Origin: Paracoccaceae bacterium
Lineage (GTDB): Bacteria > Pseudomonadota > Alphaproteobacteria > Rhodobacterales > Rhodobacteraceae
Direction of reading: 5' to 3'
Assembly (NCBI GenBank): GCA_020425085.1
Contig: JAGQRW010000004.1
Coordinates: 248,001-312,000 of the forward strand
Length of the DNA: 64,000 nt
Part shown: positions 18,652 to 27,027 of the stretch, in pieces
How positions within the stretch are numbered: the first letter of the stretch is position 1
Layout of the letters: every line of letters begins with the position of its first letter
Position numbers and translations under genes: made by a program
The notes under the pieces: model-generated
What the model was told of the DNA's origin: nothing
The model's database searches: none
What the model saw: the letters and a program-made list of their open reading frames with translations, nothing else

Positions 18652-20043
18652 ATGACCAACAAGGCTGCGATCATAGGCGGCGGCGAAATCGGCGGCGGAT
18701 GGGCGGCGCGGTTTTTGCTTAATGGCTGGGATGTGGCGTTGTTTGATCCCGACCCAGAGGCCGAAACCGCGCTGGCCAACGCCCGCCGCAGTCTTCCCGG
18801 CCTGAACGATGTTGCCCTGCCCGCCGAAGGCCGTTTGACCCATACCGAAACCATCACCGGGGCTGTGGATGGGGCCATCTGGATACAGGTATGCATGCCG
18901 GATCACCTTGAATCCACCCAAAGGCTGCTGGCGGAAATTCAGGGCAGTTGCCGCCTTGATGCGGTGATCGCTGTATCCAGTTCTGGTTTCAAGCCATCAG
19001 AACTGCAAACCGATGCCCCTCGCCCCGAACAGATCATCGTTTGCCAGCCATTCGCGCCGGTCTATCTGTTGCCGCTGGCAGAGGTTGCCGGCATTGACGG
19101 CCCGGCGGCGGCAACGGTGAAACGGGCCGGCGAAATCCTGCTTGGGCTGGGAATGAAACCCGTGCTCGTGCAGAAGGAAAACGCCACGCCAATCACCAGC
19201 CGCCTAGGGGAACTGGTCTGGCAAGAAGCAATTTCGCTGATCGGAAAAGGCGTGGTTTCCGCTTCGGATATTGATGACATCTTCAGCCACGGCATCGGCC
19301 TTTCATTGGCGCAGGCTGGCCTGTTTGAAATCCCCAGTATCGCAGGCGATCCGCCGAAACCCGATACCGAATTGCTGAAAACCAGTGCCGAACGTTCAAT
19401 GCCGTCATCCGCACAACACCCGACCACCGGGTCAGAGCATATCCGCGACAACAATCTGGTGGCGATACTGCGGGCGCTGAAAGGTCGGAACCGGGGTGCC
19501 GGGGCGCTGTTGAATCGCCATGATGCCGCGCTGCGCAAGGCCGCGCCGCCGGTCGATTTCAGCAAACCCTTGCGCGTGCTTGAACGTGTCGTGCCGATCG
19601 ACTGGACCGATTTTAACGGTCATATGAACGAAGCGCGATATCTGGAAAGTTTTTCCATGGCCACCGACCGGCTGATGGCAATTATCAGCGACGACGCCGA
19701 TTATATCGCCAGCGGCAACAGCTATTTCACCGCCGAAACCCATATCCGTCATATCGACGAGGCGCATGCCGGTGATCCTATCCATGTGGAAATCATGCTG
19801 CTTTCCGGACAGGGCAAGCGCTTGCATGTCTTCAACTCACTTTATCACGCCGACGGGCGCTTGCTGGCAACTGGCGAGCAGATGTTGCTGCATGTAAGCC
19901 TGCAAACCCGCCGCACCACGGAACCCTCAGCGGCGATTGCCGCCAGGCTGGCGATGATCGAGGCGCACCACGCCAAACTGCCCCGCCCCGAGGGGGTCGG
20001 CAACGCCATCAGGCAACGTCACCGGACAGACACACATTCATAG
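18652..20043 (+). CDS. Carnitine 3-dehydrogenase/betainyl-CoA thioesterase-type fusion with a degenerate dehydrogenase half
   Basis: A 463-residue fusion. Residues 1-300 resemble L-carnitine dehydrogenase of the 3-hydroxyacyl-CoA dehydrogenase superfamily; the NAD loop AIIGGGEIGGGWAARF is intact. The residues expected for catalysis are altered. The usual HPFNPVYLLP reads QPFAPVYLLP, replacing the catalytic His. The usual ESVPE-type motif reads VCMPDH. The HIADR block reads PITSR, and the FMAQFGP region is not recognisable. Residues about 315-463 form a hot-dog thioesterase that looks intact (DWTDFNGHMNEARYLESFS). Good ribosome site AGGAAAAGG. The partner cleavage enzyme (BKACE) usually found beside it is absent here. 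Confidence 0.8.
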   Translation: MTNKAAIIGGGEIGGGWAARFLLNGWDVALFDPDPEAETALANARRSLPGLNDVALPAEGRLTHTETITGAVDGAIWIQVCMPDHLESTQRLLAEIQGSCRLDAVIAVSSSGFKPSELQTDAPRPEQIIVCQPFAPVYLLPLAEVAGIDGPAAATVKRAGEILLGLGMKPVLVQKENATPITSRLGELVWQEAISLIGKGVVSASDIDDIFSHGIGLSLAQAGLFEIPSIAGDPPKPDTELLKTSAERSMPSSAQHPTTGSEHIRDNNLVAILRALKGRNRGAGALLNRHDAALRKAAPPVDFSKPLRVLERVVPIDWTDFNGHMNEARYLESFSMATDRLMAIISDDADYIASGNSYFTAETHIRHIDEAHAGDPIHVEIMLLSGQGKRLHVFNSLYHADGRLLATGEQMLLHVSLQTRRTTEPSAAIAARLAMIEAHHAKLPRPEGVGNAIRQRHRTDTHS

Positions 20044-20934
20044 CGGCCTGAGGGTTGCCGGTGCCACAGTGTCATCGTCGCGTATTTCCGCCCTTAGCCT
20101 GCGCAACAGATCGGGGATCTGGCGGGCATCCACCACCGCCTCACGCACCAGCCAATCGAAATGCTGGGTAAAGGTGCGGATGCGGCTGCTTTCACGAAAC
20201 GAGATATAATGCTGCCCCAGATAGACCACCGCCAACAGCGGGCCATAAACCGTCACCGGTGCCGAATAGACCTGCCGCGCATCAAACAGAAACATCCTGA
20301 GCGAGGGGAACAATTCATCGTAAAGCACCAGTATGCGGTCAATCTGCGCCCGCCGGGTTTCAGCAGGCAAACCGGTATAATACCCATCCCCGCGCGCAAA
20401 GCTTTCCAATTCGTGAACCGGCACCGCGATCTCGTAATCACTGTCGCGGTTCATGAACCAGCCAAGGCGATCATCCACCGCACCGATCGCCTGTTCAGCC
20501 GTGCGCCCGAGTTGCGGGCCGTATTCCCAGCTTAGCACTTCGCTGGTCTTCAACATGTCGGGCAGCGTCGCCGGCACATGCCTGATCTTGTAACCGATCG
20601 CCTCACGATGCCATTTGTCGATCTGCTCATCCGCCGAGGATCGTGCCGCGTCGGTGACCGTCAGATAGGCATCAAGCACATCGCCAGGCCGTTCGGGCCG
20701 GTCGGTAAGACCCAGCAACCAGTCGGCGCTGACCCCAAGCGACCGCGCACATTCCGCCACCACCTGGGCATTCGGCAACCGCGCATCCCGGCCTGCCAGC
20801 AGTTGCGAGATGGTTGAACGGTCAACCCCCACCGATCGCGCCAGCGCACTTTGATTGATACCGTTCATCGCCACCGCACTCAGCAGACGGGCGCGAAAGG
20901 TATCGGATCTTTGCCTTTTGTCGGTTTTGGTCAT
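20038..20934 (-). CDS. XRE-family transcriptional regulator
   Basis: A 298-residue regulator with an N-terminal Cro/CI HTH (about residues 14-75, QSALARSVGVDRSTISQLLA in part). A long C-terminal domain of unknown type follows; it contains LGWFMNRDSDYEIAVPVHELES, YYTGLPAETRRAQIDRI and YGPLLAVVYLGQHYISF. Its 3' end overlaps that of the carnitine-type fusion gene by six bases. The 13-bp element at 20972 lies just upstream of its start, and the same element lies before the fusion gene. This suggests that it regulates itself and that gene. The ligand is unknown. Confidence 0.82.
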   Translation of the reverse strand: MTKTDKRQRSDTFRARLLSAVAMNGINQSALARSVGVDRSTISQLLAGRDARLPNAQVVAECARSLGVSADWLLGLTDRPERPGDVLDAYLTVTDAARSSADEQIDKWHREAIGYKIRHVPATLPDMLKTSEVLSWEYGPQLGRTAEQAIGAVDDRLGWFMNRDSDYEIAVPVHELESFARGDGYYTGLPAETRRAQIDRILVLYDELFPSLRMFLFDARQVYSAPVTVYGPLLAVVYLGQHYISFRESSRIRTFTQHFDWLVREAVVDARQIPDLLRRLRAEIRDDDTVAPATLRPL

Positions 20935-20971
20935 TATTCGTGATTATTCTAACCTATGATGATTTTTGTTC

Positions 20972-20984
20972 CGTATTTACAGTA
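20972..20984. promoter_or_regulatory. 13-bp shared operator candidate upstream of the XRE regulator
   Basis: CGTATTTACAGTA, the reverse complement of 18589-18601. It is followed directly by TACAC, so that GTATTTAC and AGTATAC form a loose direct repeat. On the minus strand a TAGAAT hexamer, a possible -10, lies about 25 bases downstream, between this site and the XRE start. Confidence 0.5.
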
Positions 20985-21042
20985 TACACAACGAATGGCC
21001 GATTTGATAGCCCTTGGCAGACATTAATCAGGCATCAATATC

Positions 21043-21285
21043 ATGGAAACCCCAACCCGCAGCATCGTCAAAGCCATCCTCTGGCAAATCATGGGCCTTC
21101 TGATCATGCTCACGGTCGGCTTCTGGTTGAGCGGGTCAATCCGGTTTGGCGGGCAAATGGCGGCAATAAACACCGCAATCGGTCTGGTCAATTACCTGAT
21201 TTATGAACGCATCTGGTCAGCCATCAGTTGGGGTCGGCGTCTGCATCACCAACATGGCATGAATAAATTCACCAGATGTGAATAA
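21043..21285 (+). CDS. DUF2061 domain membrane protein
   Basis: An 80-residue protein starting METPTRSIVKAILWQIMGLLIMLTVGFWL. The KAILWQ...GLL start and the closing IGLVNYLIYERIWSAISWGR are the DUF2061 pattern. Two transmembrane helices are predicted by eye (residues 10-30 and 38-58). The function is unknown. It stands alone between the XRE gene (divergent) and a desaturase. Confidence 0.85.
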   Translation: METPTRSIVKAILWQIMGLLIMLTVGFWLSGSIRFGGQMAAINTAIGLVNYLIYERIWSAISWGRRLHHQHGMNKFTRCE

Positions 21286-21401
21286 ATGGTGCGCATTCAC
21301 ATAATATTCAATGCCTGCCGGTCATGCCAAATTGCCCCCAGTTAATATTACCGCAGCAAATCATCACAGCAAAGGGAACCAAGCTGACATCCGCACCTAC
21401 C

Positions 21402-22301
21402 ATGACCGCCGGAACCCGCGCCCATATTGAGCCGATCACCCTGACCATGATCGTCGTCTGCTATCTTGGCTGGGGTTTGGCAACGGCCTGGCTGCCGCTG
21501 CTTTCGCTCACCTTGGCGATTCCGGTCACGGCGATTTTCATCACCCTGCATTCCTCGCTTCAGCATGAGGTCTTGCACGGTCATCCGACCCAAAATCGCC
21601 GGTTCAACGAACTGCTGGTGTTTCCGGCGCCGGGATTGCTGGTCCCCTATCAGCGGTTTCGCGATCTGCATATCGCGCATCACCAGGACGAGATCCTGAC
21701 CGATCCCTATGACGACCCGGAATCGAATTACCTCGACCCCATTGTCTGGTCTGGCCTGCCCGGCTGGCAGCAACGCCTGTTAAGGTTCAACAACACGCTG
21801 CTTGGGCGTATCCTGCTTGGCCCGGCAATTTCAACCATTGCCATGCTGAAATCCGATGCCCGCCAGATCCTCCGGGGCGACAGACGCGTGGCAATGGCCT
21901 GGATTCTGCATCTGGCTGGTCTGGTGCCGGTTTTCTGGTGGCTGGTCGCGGTGGCGACGCTGCCGTTCTGGGCCTATCTTCTGGCTGCCTATCTCGGTTA
22001 TGGCCTGCTGAAAATCCGCACCTACCTGGAACACCGCGCCCATGCCATCGCCCCCGGGCGCACCGTTATTGTCGAGGATCGCGGCCTGCTGGCGCTGTTG
22101 TTTCTGAACAACAACTTCCATCTGGTCCACCACAGCCACCCCAAGGTGCCGTGGTATCAACTGCCGGGATTATATGACGCCGACCGCGAAACCTATCTCA
22201 ACCGCAATCAGCACTATCACTACCGCAGTTATGCCGAAGTCTTTGGCACCCATCTGTTGCGCACCAAAGACCCGGTGCCGCATCCACTGATGCGAAACTA
22301 G
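21402..22301 (+). CDS. Fatty acid desaturase (membrane di-iron)
   Basis: An integral-membrane desaturase or hydroxylase of about 299 residues. The three histidine boxes that bind the di-iron centre are seen: LQHEVLHGH (about residue 55), DLHIAHHQDE (about 90), and NNFHLVHHSHPKVPW (about 237). Several hydrophobic segments lie between them. The substrate, a fatty acyl chain or a carotenoid-like lipid, cannot be told. The start is unsure: the ATG at 21402 gives MTAGTRAHIEP, while the frame is open to an ATG at 21324; neither has a clear ribosome site. It converges on msrB with a four-base overlap. Confidence 0.88.
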   Translation: MTAGTRAHIEPITLTMIVVCYLGWGLATAWLPLLSLTLAIPVTAIFITLHSSLQHEVLHGHPTQNRRFNELLVFPAPGLLVPYQRFRDLHIAHHQDEILTDPYDDPESNYLDPIVWSGLPGWQQRLLRFNNTLLGRILLGPAISTIAMLKSDARQILRGDRRVAMAWILHLAGLVPVFWWLVAVATLPFWAYLLAAYLGYGLLKIRTYLEHRAHAIAPGRTVIVEDRGLLALLFLNNNFHLVHHSHPKVPWYQLPGLYDADRETYLNRNQHYHYRSYAEVFGTHLLRTKDPVPHPLMRN

Positions 22302-22786
22302 GCAGGCCTGAAAGTCATCGCCAGCCCGTTCAGGCAGTGGCGCTTGCCGGTCGGTGCCGGGCCATCTTCAAAGATATGCCCAAGATGCCCGCCACAACGA
22401 CGGCAATGGGTTTCGGTGCGGGTGGTGAACAGGGTGTTGTCTTTTCTGGTGCCGATTGCGCCCTCGATCGGGGCCCAGAAACTTGGCCAGCCGGTGCCGC
22501 TGTCAAACTTGGTGTCGGACGGGTAAACCGCCAGATCACAACCGGCACAATGATAGTTGCCGACGCGCGCTTCCTTCAGAAGGTCGGATTTTTCACCCAA
22601 AAGGCTGTTGCTGAACGGCTTTTCCGTTTCATCCTCACGCAGGATGGCAAATTGCGCCGGGGTCAGGATGGCTTTCCACTCCTCCTCGCTGCGGGTGATT
22701 TCGAACGCGGCAAGCGCGCGCTGGCCGCTGGCGGCAAACGCGGTCAGGGCCGAGGCGCTCAGCAGGAAATTGCGACGGGTTTGCAT
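22298..22786 (-). CDS. msrB: Peptide-methionine (R)-S-oxide reductase MsrB, exported
   Basis: A 162-residue enzyme that reduces methionine-R-sulfoxide in proteins. Zinc-binding CxxC pairs are visible as CAGCDLAVY and CRRCGGHLGH. The catalytic cysteine is in RHCLNGLAMTF. The N-terminus MQTRRNFLLSASALTAFAASG looks like a Tat signal (twin Arg, hydrophobic stretch, then Ala-Leu-Ala), so repair would take place in the periplasm. The ATG at 22786 has GGAG six bases upstream; an ATG four codons earlier overlaps that site. Confidence 0.95.
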   Translation of the reverse strand: MQTRRNFLLSASALTAFAASGQRALAAFEITRSEEEWKAILTPAQFAILREDETEKPFSNSLLGEKSDLLKEARVGNYHCAGCDLAVYPSDTKFDSGTGWPSFWAPIEGAIGTRKDNTLFTTRTETHCRRCGGHLGHIFEDGPAPTGKRHCLNGLAMTFRPA

Positions 22787-22902
22787 ATCTGTCTCCATCT
22801 TTTCGGTTCATGTACCAATAACTACGGACAATATAGGCAAGAGTTTCTGTAACCGGGCTCACATCTTCTCGACTGCGTGTGATCGTCGTGCCATGACGGG
22901 GC

Positions 22903-23811
22903 ATGGAACTCTGGATTCCGATCACCATTTTTGCGGCTTTCGCCCAGAACCTCAGGTTCATGCTGCAAAAACAACTGAAGGCAACGCGGCTTTCCACCGG
23001 GGGTGCCACCTTTGCGCGCTTCGTCTTTGCCGCGCCTCTGGCGATTTTGCTGGTCTGGGCTTTGGTGGCGGGCGGCTGGCGCGACCTGCCGGGGGCAAAC
23101 CTGCGCTTCTTCAGTCTTGCCATGATCGGCGGCGTGTCGCAGATCATGGCAACCGCTTGCGTGGTGGCGCTGTTTGCCAGCCGCAATTTCACCGTCGGCA
23201 TAACGCTGAAGAAAACCGAAACCATCCAGACGGCGCTGATCGCCTTTCTGCTGCTGGGGGAAACCGTCTCCCGCTGGGGCATCATCGCCATCGTCATCGG
23301 CCTTGCCGGAGTGGTCCTGCTGGCCGATCCGCCCGACCGAGGCAGCACCACCGGCTGGCGCGCCCGCCTGTTCAACCGCTCCTCCGGCCTCGGCCTCCTG
23401 TCCGGCGCCTTGTTCGGGGTTTCCGCCGCAGGCTATCGCGGTGCCTCGCTGGCACTTGGCAGCGGCGATTTCCTGATCCGCGCCGCCGCCACCCTTGTCT
23501 TCGTCACCCTGTTTCAGTCGCTGATAATGGCGGCCTGGCTTGGCTGGCGCGAGCCAGGCCAGCTTGGAAAGGTCTTTGCCGCCTGGCGCACCACGGCACT
23601 TGTCGGCCTTGCCGGTGTGCTCGGCTCACTGGGCTGGTTCATGGCATTCACCTTGCAGCACGCCGCCTATGTCAAAGCCCTCGGGCAGGTCGAGCTGATC
23701 TTCACCTTCCTCACCTCATGGCTGGTGTTCAGGGAAACCACCAGCCGCCGGGAACTCAGCGGTATCGCCCTGGTGATCGCCTCGATCATCGTCCTTGTCC
23801 TCGTCCTTTAG
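22903..23811 (+). CDS. EamA (DMT superfamily) transporter
   Basis: A 302-residue inner-membrane protein with about ten transmembrane helices arranged as two EamA-type halves. The first half contains LKKTETIQTALIAFLLLGE and the second ALGQVELIFTFLTSWLVFRE. These Lys/Glu-containing helices are typical of DMT exporters. Such proteins export amino acids, purines or other metabolites; the substrate here is unknown. It is followed 11 bases later by the dispersed repeat copy B. Confidence 0.88.
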   Translation: MELWIPITIFAAFAQNLRFMLQKQLKATRLSTGGATFARFVFAAPLAILLVWALVAGGWRDLPGANLRFFSLAMIGGVSQIMATACVVALFASRNFTVGITLKKTETIQTALIAFLLLGETVSRWGIIAIVIGLAGVVLLADPPDRGSTTGWRARLFNRSSGLGLLSGALFGVSAAGYRGASLALGSGDFLIRAAATLVFVTLFQSLIMAAWLGWREPGQLGKVFAAWRTTALVGLAGVLGSLGWFMAFTLQHAAYVKALGQVELIFTFLTSWLVFRETTSRRELSGIALVIASIIVLVLVL

Positions 23812-23822
23812 CCCCCTGATGT

Positions 23823-23877
23823 TTCTTTATTGCCAAAATACTCCGGGGGTGAGCGTCAGCGAGGGGGCAGCGCCCCC
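23823..23877 (+). repeat. Dispersed intergenic repeat, copy B
   Basis: Fifty-two of 55 positions match copy A at 15125-15179, including the final hairpin GGGGGC-AGC-GCCCCC. It lies directly after the EamA transporter gene, in a position where a terminator would be expected, but no T-run follows the hairpin. Confidence 0.8.
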
Positions 23878-23965
23878 AGACAGCCGTCAAACCGACTCCG
23901 GGGCAGCAAAGGGCAGCAATCGGCCTGACAGATACGCTTTGCCGGCCACATCTGGCCGACGCCTA

Positions 23966-24106
23966 TCAGAATCGATCATTGGTTCGAATTGCGCAATTCG
24001 GAAAACGCGTTTCACAGACACCATGGAGTTCAAGTTCGGTCTTGGAGGATGCAACCCGATCGCCTAGAAGGTTCAGCAATTCCGCGATTGCGGTCCTGAA
24101 CGACAT
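23966..24106 (-). pseudogene. Remnant of an FAD-linked oxidoreductase (D-lactate dehydrogenase type), N-terminal fragment
   Basis: The minus strand encodes MSFRTAIAELLNLLGDRVASS followed by KTELELHGVCETRFPN. This looks like the first 35 residues of FAD-binding oxidases of the D-lactate/glycolate type (GDRxSTSxxxLxxHGxSExHFP). The similarity stops there, and a stop codon follows ten codons later. The rest of the expected protein of more than 450 residues is absent. The 16-bp perfect palindrome CGAATTGCGCAATTCG (23985-24000) lies at the break. The gap from 23812 to 24168 otherwise holds only repeat copy B and short hairpins (for example GGGG-CGTTGCA-CCCC at 24121). Confidence 0.35.
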
Positions 24107-24168
24107 GATGCCTCCGGTTTGGGGCGTTGCACCCCGAAAATCAGGGCGAAGCCTGACCAAAAAGGAAA

Positions 24169-25863
24169 GTGACAGCATTGGCTGAATCAACCAGAGCCTT
24201 TCTGTTGGAAAGCATCCAGAGGGTTCCGGGTATTCTGCTCGGCACCATTCGGGTAGTCCGCCAGAAAAGCCCCGATCAGGTCAAATTCTGGTTTATTGCA
24301 CTGGCAGTGGGAATTGTCGCCGGTTTCGTGGCGATCGGCTTTCGCATGGGCATTTCCAGCCTGCAAACCCTGGTTTACGGCACCGATGACGTGATGCTGG
24401 CCTCGGTCGCGCGCACCCTGCCGTGGTTCTGGGTGGTGTTTTTACCGATTGCGGGCGGTCTGGTGGTCGGCATCATCATGCATATCTTTACCAGCGACGG
24501 CCGGGTGCGCGTGGTTTCCGACGTGATCGAAGGCGCCGCCCTGCGTGACGGCCGGGTCGAGATCAAGGAGGGGATTGCCTCGACCCTGGCCTCACTCATC
24601 ACACTTTCCACCGGCGGTTCATCCGGGCGTGAGGGGCCAGTGGTGCATCTGGGTGCGATGGTTTCAACCGCTGTCAGCAACCTTATCAACGCCAGCGGCA
24701 TCACCGGGCGCGATCTTCTGGGTTGTGCGGTGGCGGCAGCGGTTTCCGCCTCGTTCAACACACCGATTGCGGGCGCCTTGTTCGCGCTTGAGGTGGTGCT
24801 ACGGCATTTCGCGGTGCATGCGTTCGCGCCGATCGTCATCGCCTCGACCGCCGGCACGCTGGTCAGCCGGTATTTCTATGGCAATGTCACCGAGTTCTAT
24901 CTGCCTTTGGACAACACGCTCAGGTTTTATGTGGAATTGCCGGCATTCGTGGTTCTGGGGCTGGTCTCGGGGCTGGTGGCGGTGATCATGATCAAGGCCA
25001 TTTTCTGGGCCGAAGAGGCGGGGGATCACTTGCAGAAATCCGCCCGGATCCCGGGCTGGTTGCGCCCGGCGCTGGCGGGGGGGCTGCTGGGGCTGCTGGC
25101 GCTCGGTTTTCCGCATATCATCGGCGTTGGTTATGAAACCACCTCGGCGGCGCTGACCGGCCAACTGGTATTCTGGACAGCGGTGACATTCGCGCTGATC
25201 AAGGCGCTGGCGGTGGCCATCACCTTTGCCGGGCGCATGGGTGGCGGGGTTTTCTCACCCTCTCTGATGATGGGGGCGCTGACCGGGCTGGCGTTCGGAA
25301 CTGCGGCCACCAGTATTTTTCCGTCGGTATCGGGCTCGGAAACCCTCTATGCGCTGGCGGGCATGGGGGCGGTCGCTGCCGCCGTTCTTGGTGCCCCGAT
25401 TTCCACCACGCTGATCGTGTTTGAACTGACCGGCGACTGGCAGACCGGGCTGGCGGTGATGGTGGCGGTATCAATGTCCACCGCCCTTGCCAGCCGTCTG
25501 GTGCAGATGTCATTTTTCCTTTCCCAACTGGAACAGCGCAATATCCGGCTGGCGGCAGGCCCGCAGGCATATCTTCTGGCGACATTCGGTGTGGCCAAGG
25601 TGATGCGCCCGAAAGGCGGCGAACGCTGCGCTTCGGAAGAAGACTGCTGGGAACTGGTTGAGCAGGGCAACTACCTTGACGGCAACGCCACGCTGGAGGT
25701 GGCGATGCCGATGTTTGAAAAGGCGGGATTGGATTTCATTCCCGTGGTCACCCTTGGTGGTGAGGATGAACCGCCCGAGCTATGGGGCGCGTTGTTTCAG
25801 GTGGATGCGCTCAAAGCCTTCAACAAGGCACTGGCCGCCACCGCTGAAGAGGAACATTCCTGA
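24169..25863 (+). CDS. ClC-family chloride channel/antiporter
   Basis: A 564-residue membrane protein. ClC selectivity-filter motifs are present: GGSSGREGPVVHLGA, which includes the gating glutamate (about residue 155), and GRMGGGVFSPSLMMGA near residue 355. About 16-18 helices are expected up to residue 455. The C-terminal 100 residues resemble a degenerate CBS pair (VAKVMRP, then ATLEVAMPMFEKAGLDFIPVV). The start is GTG at 24169 or TTG at 24178; AGGAAAG fits the TTG better by spacing. The role may be chloride/proton exchange or anion homeostasis. Confidence 0.93.
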   Translation: MTALAESTRAFLLESIQRVPGILLGTIRVVRQKSPDQVKFWFIALAVGIVAGFVAIGFRMGISSLQTLVYGTDDVMLASVARTLPWFWVVFLPIAGGLVVGIIMHIFTSDGRVRVVSDVIEGAALRDGRVEIKEGIASTLASLITLSTGGSSGREGPVVHLGAMVSTAVSNLINASGITGRDLLGCAVAAAVSASFNTPIAGALFALEVVLRHFAVHAFAPIVIASTAGTLVSRYFYGNVTEFYLPLDNTLRFYVELPAFVVLGLVSGLVAVIMIKAIFWAEEAGDHLQKSARIPGWLRPALAGGLLGLLALGFPHIIGVGYETTSAALTGQLVFWTAVTFALIKALAVAITFAGRMGGGVFSPSLMMGALTGLAFGTAATSIFPSVSGSETLYALAGMGAVAAAVLGAPISTTLIVFELTGDWQTGLAVMVAVSMSTALASRLVQMSFFLSQLEQRNIRLAAGPQAYLLATFGVAKVMRPKGGERCASEEDCWELVEQGNYLDGNATLEVAMPMFEKAGLDFIPVVTLGGEDEPPELWGALFQVDALKAFNKALAATAEEEHS

Positions 25864-25893
25864 ACCACCCACGCACACCCCCGCCCGGCCGCC

Positions 25894-27016
25894 TCAGGGC
25901 GTCATGATCTGGCGCAGCGCCTGACTGGCGGCCATTCGTTCCAGCGCGATGTTGATGCCGGATAGCTTCAGGCGATGCGTGATCAGCCGGTCAAGCGGCA
26001 GGCGGCCGGTGCGATAGGCGGCCACGAAACCCGGAATATCACGCTGCGGATTGCAACTGCCCATATAACTGCCGCTGACAGTCTTGGCGCCAGTCACCAG
26101 CGCCGCCACGTCCAGGGAAAACGGCGTGGCCGGATCGACCAGCCCGACACTGGCCATCCGCCCGCCACGCCGCAATGCGCCAAAAGCCGTTACAAATGCG
26201 CCAAGCACGCCTGCCGCCTCCAACGCAATCGGAACCGCCGCTGGTAAGTTCCAAAATTTCTGCCACAGTGTCAGGCCCATCAAGAACAACATCACTGGCA
26301 CCAAGGGATTTCGCCGTCTCCAGCTTGCCGGGATCAGGATCAACCGCAATGATCCGCCCAGCCCCCGCCGCCATTGCCCCCAACAAGGCCGAACTGCCGA
26401 CCCCACCGATCCCGGCAATCACCAGAGTTTCGCCAGCCCTGAGGCCAAGCGTATTCTGCACCGTACCGGCGCCGCACATCACGGCACAGCCCAGAAGGGC
26501 GGCAATTTCTGCCGGCAGATCGGCATCCACGCGAACAAGCGAGTGTTCCGACACTACCGCCATTTCAGCAAACGCCGACAGCCCCATGTGATGATAAACC
26601 GCCTGCCCGTCCAGCGACAGGCGCGGCCCGCCTGACAGCAGTTTGCCCGCCCGGTTGGCGGCAAGCCCGGGTTGGCAAAGATGCACCTCACCGGCCCGAC
26701 AGCATGGACAGGTGCCGCAGGCCGGTTGATAGACCAGCACCACCTGATCGCCGGGCCTGACCCGGCTAACGCCGCTGCCGACAGTTTCAACGATGCCTGC
26801 CGCTTCATGCCCCGGCACGATCGGCATCGGCCATGCCCGGATTCCAGTCACCACCGACAGATCGGATCGGCACAGGCTGGCGGCGGTGATCCTGACCATG
26901 ACTTCACCATCGCCCGGCCCATCGGCACTGATTTCGCGCCATTGAAGGGGTCTGGAGTCCGAGAACGGCCGCGCGGTATCGCAACTGGTCAGAACGGCAG
27001 CATTGAAACGGATCAT
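25894..27016 (-). pseudogene. Zinc-dependent alcohol dehydrogenase, broken by a frameshift
   Basis: A medium-chain alcohol dehydrogenase of about 370 residues. The catalytic-zinc region (ASLCRSDL, PGHEAAGIVE) and structural-zinc cysteines (CGTCPCCRAGEVHLC) are intact, as is the NAD loop GIGGVGSSALLGA. After GGSDCV (near 26222) the frame shifts: the coding sequence continues in another frame as EAAGVLGAFVTAFGALRRGG and runs to the stop at 25894. One extra G, or two missing bases, explains it. Without correction the first frame runs on to 26039 with unrelated residues. It is either a recent pseudogene or an assembly error; codon usage on both sides looks normal. Confidence 0.8.
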
Positions 27017-27027
27017 TGACGTCCCGC

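Noticed and set aside
23975-24005. GGTTCGAATT resembling a tRNA T-loop
   Set aside because: No matching acceptor, D or anticodon stems could be built around it; it is part of a 16-bp palindrome.
24100-24168. A possible fluoride-type riboswitch before the ClC gene
   Set aside because: ClC genes can have one, and hairpins are present (GGGG-CGTTGCA-CCCC and TCAGG...CCTGA), but the conserved riboswitch pattern is not there.
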